Source: Kitasatospora sp052076145 (GTDB lineage: Bacteria; Actinomycetota; Actinomycetes; Streptomycetales; Streptomycetaceae). From it: a DNA stretch of 64,000 bases. The notes beneath the pieces are model-generated. The model had not been told where the DNA came from and made no database searches. It saw nothing but the letters and a program-made list of their open reading frames with translations. Each line of letters starts with the position of its first letter. Position 1 is the first letter of the stretch. The stretch covers positions 6,386,001 through 6,450,000 of the forward strand of contig NZ_CP197246.1 of assembly GCF_052076145.1 (NCBI RefSeq), read 5' to 3'. The position numbers were made by a program, and so were the translations under genes. Positions 47,548 to 54,609 of this stretch are shown one piece after another.

Positions 47548-49917
47548 TCAGGACGCCGGGCCGACCTTGATGGTGGTCAGCTTGCCGTTCTGGGTCTCGC
47601 GAACGACCTCGATCTTGGTGTTGGTGTCGGGGACGTTCACCCCGACCTGCGGGTCGGCCGGGTCGAGGTAGACGCCGGTGTGGTCGTTGAAGGCCGGCAC
47701 GGCGAACTCGGTGCCGATGGTGGTGGCCACGCCGCCCTTGTGCAGGGTGAAGCCGGTGGTCGGCTTGAGCGAGAACGGCGCGTCGTAGGTCTGCGCCCGC
47801 CCGTTGACCAGGCTGCCGTCACCGAAGCGGACCGCCGAGGTGTGCGCGTCGACCGGCAGGATCAGGCCGCCGCCGAGGTGGTCCTTGGTGTTGTTGTCCA
47901 GGTAGTCGGTGTCCCAGAGCCAGACGAGCACACCCTCCTGGTACGGGTAGGTGTCGATGACGTTCGACTTGTTCTTGACGCCCGAGTAGCCGAAGTTGTA
48001 TGGCCCGGTCTTCAGGAAGCTGCCGTAGCCGACGTAGCGGCGGTTCTCCACCAGGTAGGCGCGCGGGTGCTCCTTGACGGCGTTCTTGCCGTTGACGACC
48101 AGGAAGCCGTTGGTGGCCCAGCCCTGGTTGCCGTTCTCGGCGCCGTCGGCGAACACCTGGGTGCCATCGGCGGTGATCTTGAGGGCGTCGATGAGCACGC
48201 CCTTGCCGTGCGTGTTGTTGTCGGAGGTGACGTGCACGCGCAGCTGGATCTGCTTGCCGAGGTAGGCGTCGAGCGGCACGTGGATCTGCTTGTAGGCAGC
48301 CGAAGTACCGGTCAGGCCGGGGATGTTGGACGAGGTCTTGCCGTACGGCACGCCGTCGACGGTGCCCTGGAGGGCCGTCCAGGTCTTGCCGTTGTCGGCC
48401 GAGGCCTCGAAGGTCAGGAAGTCGTAGTCCTGCTCGACGTCCCACCAGGCGGCGGTGTCCAGCGCGGCCGAGCCGGTCTTGCCGGTCAGGTCGACCGGGC
48501 GGGTCAGCGAGTTGTCCATGCTGTCGCCGGTGTCGCTCCACCACTGCGACTGGCCCTCGTACGGGGTGGCCAGCTCGGTGGTGGTCTTGCCCGGGGGCAG
48601 GTGGACCAGGACGGCCTGCGCCTGGTCGGTGTTGTAGCCGCTCACGCCGAGGGTGTGCGACGACTTGGTGGCGGCCTGCGCCTCGTCGTACTCGAGCCAG
48701 CCGAGCTGCAGCTTGCTCCACGCGTCCAGGTCGCCCGGGTACTCGCCGGTGGAGTTGCGGCCCCGGCCGAGGTAGGAGGCCGAGGACATCAGCGACCAGA
48801 AGCTGACGCCGTTGTCACCACCCGTCAGCGGGTAGAGGTCCGGCAGGCCCAGGTTGTGGCCGAACTCGTGCGAGAAGAGGCCGACGCCGCTGTTCTCGCC
48901 CGCCTGGACGTAGTCGTAGACGTAGAGGCCGGTGTCGCCGACCGGCGCGCCACCGATCTTGTTGCCGACCGGGCCGGTCTGGCCGGTCGGGTCCGGGAAG
49001 TCCCAGCTGCGGTGCGCCCAGAGGGCGTCCGAGCTCTGGGCGCCGCCGCCCCAGGTCTCGTCCACGCCGGCGTGCACCACGATCACGTTGTCGAGGTAGC
49101 CGTCGGGCTGGTTGAAGTTGCCGTCCTTGAGGTGGTCGTACCGGTCCTCGACGTCGTACTGGGCCAGCTGCGCCTTGATGTCGGCGACGGTGCGGCCCTT
49201 GGCGATCTCGCCGTCGTACCAGGCCTTCAGGGCGTCCCGGACGAACTCCTGGGTCTGCGTCCAGGCGCCGCTGCCCTGCGGGCCCTTGTTGCTGCCGTAA
49301 CGGGCCTCGTTGTACGGGACGGTCACCCAGTCGCTGACGGTGCCGTCGACGTCGTACCGGCCCGAGGACTGGGTGCGGTAGAAGTTGCGCAGCGAGTTGG
49401 CGCCGGGCGTCGCGTCGAAGAACATCTGCTGGTAGTAGTCGCGACTGAAGTCGCTCTTCCAGAAGGTGTGCGTGTCGCTCTTGTCGGGCTGGGGTATCGC
49501 GTTGTGCGCCGGGCCGGGGGTGCCGCCGTAGCGGGGCACGCCGTTGTAGAGCGTGGAGTTGTCGACCTCGTTGCCGAACTGGGCGAGGATGACGAAGACC
49601 TTGTCCGTGCGCTTCTTGGCGAGCTGGACGTAGTCGTTGCCGACCTTGACGACGGGGGGCGTGGTGCCCTCGGCGGTCTTGGCGACGGCGCCCTTGTTGA
49701 CCTGTTCCAGGGCCTTGGTCTGAAGTGACCGGCGCAGTCGTTCCTGGGTGGGGATCTGGGTCTGCTCCGGGGCCTCGTGGCCCTCGGTGGAGTCCTGGGC
49801 GGCCGCGGCGGGGAGGCCGGGCTTTGCGGTGGCGGCCTGGGCGTGGGCGCCCAGCATGCTGGCCGCTATCGCACTGGTGGTCAGCGCAGCCGCGAGGGCT
49901 GCGGACATTCTGCGCAA
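47548..49917 (-). CDS. Secreted immune inhibitor A-like metalloprotease, family M6
   Basis: A secreted zinc protease of about 789 residues. The signal peptide (SAALAAALTTSAIAASMLG-AHAQA) is followed by a pro-region with EQTQIPTQERLR. The catalytic domain starts near KVFVILAQFGNEVDNS, with the zinc motif HEFGHNLGLPDLY (His350, Glu351, His354) and a downstream Met-turn region (FWSLMSSASYLG). The C-terminal half holds the M6-type beta domains (LTFEASADNGKTW, GVLIDALKI) typical of full-length InhA-like proteins. I favour the TTG at 49917 because AAAGGA lies 8 bp upstream. The frame stays open to ATG 49971, and ATG 49908 is also possible. Confidence 0.9.
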   Translation of the reverse strand: MRRMSAALAAALTTSAIAASMLGAHAQAATAKPGLPAAAAQDSTEGHEAPEQTQIPTQERLRRSLQTKALEQVNKGAVAKTAEGTTPPVVKVGNDYVQLAKKRTDKVFVILAQFGNEVDNSTLYNGVPRYGGTPGPAHNAIPQPDKSDTHTFWKSDFSRDYYQQMFFDATPGANSLRNFYRTQSSGRYDVDGTVSDWVTVPYNEARYGSNKGPQGSGAWTQTQEFVRDALKAWYDGEIAKGRTVADIKAQLAQYDVEDRYDHLKDGNFNQPDGYLDNVIVVHAGVDETWGGGAQSSDALWAHRSWDFPDPTGQTGPVGNKIGGAPVGDTGLYVYDYVQAGENSGVGLFSHEFGHNLGLPDLYPLTGGDNGVSFWSLMSSASYLGRGRNSTGEYPGDLDAWSKLQLGWLEYDEAQAATKSSHTLGVSGYNTDQAQAVLVHLPPGKTTTELATPYEGQSQWWSDTGDSMDNSLTRPVDLTGKTGSAALDTAAWWDVEQDYDFLTFEASADNGKTWTALQGTVDGVPYGKTSSNIPGLTGTSAAYKQIHVPLDAYLGKQIQLRVHVTSDNNTHGKGVLIDALKITADGTQVFADGAENGNQGWATNGFLVVNGKNAVKEHPRAYLVENRRYVGYGSFLKTGPYNFGYSGVKNKSNVIDTYPYQEGVLVWLWDTDYLDNNTKDHLGGGLILPVDAHTSAVRFGDGSLVNGRAQTYDAPFSLKPTTGFTLHKGGVATTIGTEFAVPAFNDHTGVYLDPADPQVGVNVPDTNTKIEVVRETQNGKLTTIKVGPAS

Positions 49918-50049
49918 CTGACCGGTCCTTTCGGGACGGGGGTGGTCGAGTGAGCGGGGGTAATATTTCACATGTCATCGGTCACATGGAAGGGCCTGTT
50001 CCGAAAACGGCCCGACGACGGGTCGGCTCAGTCCGACAGCCGAGAGTGG

Positions 50050-52122
50050 TCAGCCCAGTGCGCCGCGCAGGAAGGCGAGTTCCGCCTCGACGAGCCGCTC
50101 GTTCAGGCCGCCCGGGGTCATGTGGCTGACGCCGGGCAGCGGCAGCACGCTGTGCGGCCGCCCGGCGCGGGTGAGTGCCTCGGAGAGCAGCAGGGTGTGC
50201 GAGGGGTGCACGTTGTCGTCGGCCAGCCCGTGGATCAGCAGCAGCGGGCGGGTCAGCTTCGCGGCGTCGGAGACCAGGCAGTCGGCCTCGTAGCCCTCGG
50301 GGTTGTCCTGCGGCAGGCCGAGGTAGCGCTCGGTGTAGGCGGTGTCGTAGAGCCGGAAGTCGGTGGGCGGCGCGCCCGCGCAGGCGGCGTGGAAGACGTC
50401 CGGGCGGCGCAGCACGGCGAGCGCCGCGAAGTACCCGCCGTACGACCAGCCCCGGACGCCGACCCGACCCAGGTCGAGATCAGGCTCGGTCTCGGCCAGT
50501 GCGCGCAGGGCGGCGACCTGGTCGTCGATCGCGACCTGGGAGAACCGGCGGAAGATCGCCCGGGTGAAGTCGGGCGAGACGAACGGCGTGCCGCGGTTGT
50601 CGGTGGTGACGACGGCGAAGCCCTGGTCGGCCCACCACTGGCGGAGCTGCCAGCGGCGCGGCTCGTTGGCGACGGCCTGGTAGCCGGGCCCGCCGTAGAC
50701 GTCGACCAGGACGGGCAGGCGGCGGCCGGGCCGGTGGCCGCGCGGGTAGACCACGGCGGTGGGCAGGCCGAGCTCGGTGACGCGGGCGAGCTTGGGCGTG
50801 ACGCGGTAGGGGAGCGGTGCGGCGTGGTCGGCGAAGGCGAACTCCGCGCCGCCGTGGTGGAGTCGGCGGCGGATGCCGTCCGGCCCGGCGGAGGTGAGCA
50901 GCAGCGTCTCGCCGCCGGCCAGGGCGGAGTGCACGCCGGGGCCCTCGCTGAGCCGCTCCGCCGCGCCGCTGTCCGGGTCGAGCAGGTAGACGTGCTGGTC
51001 GGCCGGGTCGCCCTCGCCCGCCTCGATCAGCAGGCGGCCGCGCAGCAGGCCGACCACCCGGCGGACCTGGAGGCGCTCGTCGCTGAGGATCTTGCCGTCC
51101 AGCGCGACGCCGCGCGCCGAGCCGTCGGGGGTGTCGGCGGCGGTGAGCAGCCGCCCGTCGGCGAGCCGGGCCGGGGTGCCGGGGAGGTCCTCGATCCAGT
51201 ACTCGTCGACGGTGCGGGAGAGTTCGCGGGTCTCGCCGGTGGCCGGGTCGGCGGTGAGCAGCAGTACGGTCTGCTGGAGGCGGTCGGCGACGGTGAGCAG
51301 GATCTCGCCGTTGCTCTCCCACCCGGCGGCGCACAGGTACGGGAAGGCGGCGGTGTTCCAGTGCAGTTGGCGGCGGCGGCCGTCCAGGGCGAGCACCCAG
51401 AGCTGGAGGTCCACGTTGGGGCCGCCGGCCTGTGGGTAGGCGAAGCTCTCGGGGGCCAGCTCGGGGTGCGCCGGGTCGGCGAAGTGCCGCAACGGGAGGG
51501 CGGATTCGTCGATCCGGGTGGCGAGCAAGGCGGCGCCGTCGGGCGACCACCAGTGGCCGCGCGAGCGGCCGAGCTCCTCGGCGGCGGCGAATTCGGCGAC
51601 GCCCCAGACGCCGCCGTCCGCCGGGCTGAGCGGCTCCTGGCGGTCCGTCAGGTGGAGGGCGCTGCCCGTGACGTACGCGACGCTGGAGCCGTCCGGTGCC
51701 GGGCGCGGGTCGAAGGCGGGTCCGGTGACGGGGAGTTCGGTGGTGGCGGCGCCGACGGTGTCGGTGCGGAAGACCCGGCCGTCCAGGGCGAAGACCGCGA
51801 CCGAGCAGTCGGCGGTGGCCGCGTACGAGCCGATGCCGAGGGCCCAGATCCGCACCCGCTCGCGCAGCCGCCGCTCCAGGGCGGGCAGGTCGGAGAGCGC
51901 GCCCGTCCGGTGCGGTGCCAGGGTGACGGGGTCGGCGACGAGGTGCTCCTGACGGGTGGCCAGGTCGAGCAGCCAGAGCCGCTCGACCGGGTCCTCGGAG
52001 CCGGTGGAGCGGAGGAAGAGCAGCCGGGAGCCGTCGTCGGAGACGGTGACGGCGCGGGGGGCGCCGTAGCCGAAGCGGCCGGTGCGGGCGCTGAGGGCGA
52101 GGAAGGAGTCGGTAGAGGTCAC
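50050..52122 (-). CDS. Prolyl oligopeptidase family serine peptidase (S9, DPP IV-like)
   Basis: A 690-residue cytosolic serine peptidase. An N-terminal beta-propeller (about 1-420; many WxxDG-type blades) precedes an alpha/beta hydrolase domain. The triad is Ser560 (GWSYGGYFA), Asp636 (HGLADDNVH) and His667 (GVSHM). This is the DPP IV branch, whose members release dipeptides with proline or alanine in position 2; the double-Glu exopeptidase motif was not located with confidence. It follows the M6 protease on the same strand and is divergent from a class V aminotransferase gene, with a Crp-like palindrome between them. Together with pepP it fits use of proline-rich peptides. Confidence 0.88.
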   Translation of the reverse strand: MTSTDSFLALSARTGRFGYGAPRAVTVSDDGSRLLFLRSTGSEDPVERLWLLDLATRQEHLVADPVTLAPHRTGALSDLPALERRLRERVRIWALGIGSYAATADCSVAVFALDGRVFRTDTVGAATTELPVTGPAFDPRPAPDGSSVAYVTGSALHLTDRQEPLSPADGGVWGVAEFAAAEELGRSRGHWWSPDGAALLATRIDESALPLRHFADPAHPELAPESFAYPQAGGPNVDLQLWVLALDGRRRQLHWNTAAFPYLCAAGWESNGEILLTVADRLQQTVLLLTADPATGETRELSRTVDEYWIEDLPGTPARLADGRLLTAADTPDGSARGVALDGKILSDERLQVRRVVGLLRGRLLIEAGEGDPADQHVYLLDPDSGAAERLSEGPGVHSALAGGETLLLTSAGPDGIRRRLHHGGAEFAFADHAAPLPYRVTPKLARVTELGLPTAVVYPRGHRPGRRLPVLVDVYGGPGYQAVANEPRRWQLRQWWADQGFAVVTTDNRGTPFVSPDFTRAIFRRFSQVAIDDQVAALRALAETEPDLDLGRVGVRGWSYGGYFAALAVLRRPDVFHAACAGAPPTDFRLYDTAYTERYLGLPQDNPEGYEADCLVSDAAKLTRPLLLIHGLADDNVHPSHTLLLSEALTRAGRPHSVLPLPGVSHMTPGGLNERLVEAELAFLRGALG

Positions 52123-52168
52123 GGCCCGATGGTTGCCCTGAGCAGGGGATCTCGGCTAGAAGTATGCA

Positions 52169-52184
52169 GTGTGAAATGTCACAC
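52169..52184. promoter_or_regulatory. Crp-like palindrome GTGTGAAATGTCACAC
   Basis: Perfect 6-bp arms around a 4-bp centre, in the 85-bp gap between divergent S9 peptidase and aminotransferase genes. It satisfies GTG-N6-G-N-CAC, the Streptomyces Crp motif as I recall it. Binding would place a global regulator on both genes. Confidence 0.55.
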
Positions 52185-52207
52185 ATCATCGCAGTAGGGA
52201 CTTCGCC

Positions 52208-53434
52208 ATGAATTTCGCTCCGAGTTCCGCCTCGAGTTCCGGCCCGAGTTCCGGCCCCGGCAACGCCCAGAGCGCGGATCCACCGCGCCCGCTGCCCGGC
52301 ACCCACGGGCTCTTCGCCCTGGACTCCGCCGTCGCCCACCTCAACCACGGCTCGTACGGCGCCGTGCCGCTGCCCGTCCAGCGCGTCCAGGCCCGGCTGC
52401 GCGCCGAGCAGGAGCAGGACCCGGACGGCTTCTTCCTCGACCTCCCGGACCGCGTCGCGCACGCCCGCGCCCGGCTCGCCGCCGCCCTCGGCGGCCGCCC
52501 CGACCGGCTGGCGCTCGTCACCAACGTGACCGAGGGCATCGCCATCGTGCTGGAGTCCGTCCCGCTCGCCGAGGGCGACGAGATCCTGGTGACCGACCAC
52601 GGCTACGGCGTGGTCAACCGCGCCGCCGAGCGCCGGGCGGCCGAGACCGGCGCCACCGTCCGCAGCCTGCGCCTCTCGCTGCACACCCCCGACCAGGCGG
52701 CCGTGCGCCAGCAGGTGCTCGCCGCCGTCGGCCCCCGGACGAAGGTCGCGGTGCTCGACCTGGTCACCTCGCCCAGCGCGCGCGAGATCGCCGGCGAGCA
52801 GCTGCTCGCCGAGCTCGCCGAACGCGGGGTGGTGACCATCGTCGACGCCGCTCACGCGCCCGGCATGCTGCCGGTCAATCTCGGCGAGCGGGCCGGCGGC
52901 GCCGACTTCTGGGTCGGCAACCTGCACAAGTGGGCCTTCGCGCCGCGCGCCACCGCCGTGCTCGCCGTCAGCGGCGCCTGGCGGCCGCTGATCCGGCCGC
53001 TGATGTACTCCTGGGAGCACGAGCGCGGCTTCCCCGCCCGGGTCGAGTGGCGCGGCACGGCGGACTACACCCCCTGGCTGGCCGCCCCGAGCGGCTTCGC
53101 GCTGCTGGAGCAGCTCGGTGCCGAGCGGGTGCGCGCGCACAACGCGGCGCTCGCCGCGTACGGGCAGCGGCTGCTGGTCGAGCGGGCCGGGCTGCGCCCG
53201 CTGCCGGCGATGGCGGGGCTCGCGATGCGGGCCGTCCGGCTGCCCCCGGGGTGCGCCGAGAGCGAGCACACCGCGAAGGCGCTGATGGTCGCCGCGCACC
53301 GCAGGCTCGGCACCCGGATCGCCGTCCGGCCGTGGAGCGGCGGCGGGGTGCTGCGGATCAGCGCGCAGGTCTACAACCGGCCCGAGGAGTACCAGAAGCT
53401 GGCCGCCGGGATCGGCGAGCTGCTGGGGCGCTGA
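52208..53434 (+). CDS. Class V aminotransferase (isopenicillin N epimerase / cysteine desulfurase-like)
   Basis: A 408-residue PLP enzyme. The fold-type I elements are NHGSYGAVPLPVQ near residue 46, TNVTEGIAIVLESV, the PLP-ring contact HGYGVVN, the Asp of VTIVDAAHAPGMLPVNL and the Schiff-base Lys in VGNLHKWAFAPRATAVL. This is the isopenicillin N epimerase-like branch, whose members act as epimerases, lyases or hercynylcysteine-type C-S lyases; the reaction here is not known. The first 30 residues are low-complexity Ser/Gly/Pro, encoded by 12-bp repeats with GAGTTCCG. Divergent from the S9 peptidase gene. Confidence 0.88.
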   Translation: MNFAPSSASSSGPSSGPGNAQSADPPRPLPGTHGLFALDSAVAHLNHGSYGAVPLPVQRVQARLRAEQEQDPDGFFLDLPDRVAHARARLAAALGGRPDRLALVTNVTEGIAIVLESVPLAEGDEILVTDHGYGVVNRAAERRAAETGATVRSLRLSLHTPDQAAVRQQVLAAVGPRTKVAVLDLVTSPSAREIAGEQLLAELAERGVVTIVDAAHAPGMLPVNLGERAGGADFWVGNLHKWAFAPRATAVLAVSGAWRPLIRPLMYSWEHERGFPARVEWRGTADYTPWLAAPSGFALLEQLGAERVRAHNAALAAYGQRLLVERAGLRPLPAMAGLAMRAVRLPPGCAESEHTAKALMVAAHRRLGTRIAVRPWSGGGVLRISAQVYNRPEEYQKLAAGIGELLGR

Positions 53435-53441
53435 CGGCCGG

Positions 53442-53494
53442 GGTCACCGGCCTGTCCCGGGGCCACCGGGCCGTCCCGGGGTCACTGGGCCGTC
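53442..53494. repeat. 19-bp tandem repeat at the convergent gene ends
   Basis: GGTCACCGGCCTGTCCCGG (53442-53460), GGCCACCGGGCCGTCCCGG (53461-53479) and a third partial unit GGTCACTGGGCCGTC (53480-53494) are near-identical. The third unit includes the last codons and stop of the ArsR gene. Confidence 0.85.
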
Positions 53495-53820
53495 GAGTGA
53501 TCCTGCAGTTCGGCGAGGAGCAGCCCCTGGTCGGTGAGCAGCTCGGTGAGGATGCGCCGGGCGGTCCGCAGGAGATCGGCCACATCCCCTCCGGCGAGGG
53601 CGTACACCACCGTCGAACCCTCCCGGGTGGCCGTCACCAGCCCGTACCGCCGCAGCTGCGCGAGCTGCTGCGACAGGCTGGACGGCTCCACCCCGAGCGC
53701 GGCGACCAGCTCGCGGACCGGTGTGGGCCCGGCCTGCAGCAACTCCAGCACCCGGATGCGGACGGGGTGCCCCAGCATCCGGAAGAACTCGGCCTTCGCC
53801 TGGTACAGCGGTACCGGCAC
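53482..53820 (-). CDS. ArsR family winged-helix regulator without cysteines
   Basis: A 112-residue repressor. It starts MPVPLYQAKAEFFRMLGHPVRIRVLELL and has the helix-turn-helix PVRELVAALGVEPSSLSQQLAQLRRYGLV, in parts VRELVAALGVEPSS and LSQQLAQLRRYGLV, with the wing TREGSTVVYAL. It contains no Cys at all, so it cannot use the classic thiolate metal sites. Close relatives that I remember sit beside SulP sulfate permease genes, but none is present here. It lies 44 bp downstream of a roadblock gene on the same strand. Confidence 0.9.
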   Translation of the reverse strand: MPVPLYQAKAEFFRMLGHPVRIRVLELLQAGPTPVRELVAALGVEPSSLSQQLAQLRRYGLVTATREGSTVVYALAGGDVADLLRTARRILTELLTDQGLLLAELQDHSTAQ

Positions 53821-53864
53821 CTGTCCTGCCCCTCTCCGATCGGCGGCCGGTGGTCGGGCGGTGG

Positions 53865-54239
53865 TCAGACCTCCAGCGTCGCCTCGACGCGCTTCAGCTG
53901 GTGCCGGGCCATCGCCAGGTTGGCCCGGGTGCGGTTGAGCGCGAGGTAGAGGAAGAGCCCGCGCCCGCCCTGCGTGGTGAGCGGCCGGATCAGGTGGTAC
54001 TGCGTGGTGAGGGTGACGAGGATGTCCTCGATCTCGTTGTCGTGCTGGCCCAGCATCTCCATCGTGCGCATCTTCGCCCGGACGAGATCGGTGTTGCCCG
54101 CTGCTGCCATGTTCAGATCGATCTCGTTGCTGTCGCCGAGGGTGCCGAGCGCCATGCCGCTCCCGTAGTCGACCAGTGCGACGCCGATCGCGCCCTCGAT
54201 GGTCATGGCTTCCTTGAGCGTGGTCTCCAGATTCGCCAT
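53865..54239 (-). CDS. Roadblock/LC7 domain protein
   Basis: A 124-residue protein of the MglB/roadblock fold. It starts MANLETTLKEAMTIEGAIGVALVDYGSGMALG, shown in parts as EAMTIEGAIGVALVDY and SGMALGTLG. The central beta-strands IEDILVTLTTQYHLIRPL and the end GLFLYLALNRTRANLAMARHQL fit the family. Roadblock proteins regulate Ras-like GTPases and in Streptomyces are usually in conservons with a kinase, DUF742 and GTPase, but here it stands alone. GGAGG precedes the ATG. Likely co-transcribed with the ArsR gene. Confidence 0.85.
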   Translation of the reverse strand: MANLETTLKEAMTIEGAIGVALVDYGSGMALGTLGDSNEIDLNMAAAGNTDLVRAKMRTMEMLGQHDNEIEDILVTLTTQYHLIRPLTTQGGRGLFLYLALNRTRANLAMARHQLKRVEATLEV

Positions 54240-54475
54240 CGCGATCCTCCAGTCGCTGGGCCCGCTGCTCCGGTGGGCGGGCTCGGTGGTCCGACTGTAG
54301 GGAGCGGCCCGCGCGAGGCGTGACGGATGACCAGAACCGACCGCAACAGTCGCCTTTCGGTGCGCACTCCGACCACCCCGCCGCGATTTGAAGACATTTG
54401 CAACTGCAGGTCTGATCCCTTCCCCGAAAAAACGGTGCATTCGATGTCGGTCCTGCCGGGTAACCTCTGGCTGAG

Positions 54476-54604
54476 ATGCACGATCACCACACCAAACACC
54501 ACCGCTGCGCCCCGGCCTCCGGCCCGGCCCCGCAGCAGCAGGCGTCGCCGTCTGCACCCGCAGCCCGTCCCGACGGGCTCCAGCCCCACGGGAAGAAGAG
54601 GTGA
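54476..54604 (+). CDS. Candidate 42-residue His-rich leader peptide upstream of the helicase
   Basis: An open frame of 42 codons starts ATG 54476 with MHDHHTKHHRCAPASG and ends PHGKKR. Its TGA at 54602-54604 lies 5 bp before the helicase ATG. Such spacing would allow translational coupling, and AAGAGG at its end doubles as the helicase ribosome site. A TAACCT box at 54461-54466 could give a nearly leaderless message. The remainder of the 370-bp gap back to 54239 shows AT-richer promoter-like sequence and no other gene. Unproven; composition fits coding but the peptide is very short. Confidence 0.4.
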   Translation: MHDHHTKHHRCAPASGPAPQQQASPSAPAARPDGLQPHGKKR

Positions 54605-54609
54605 CGCCG

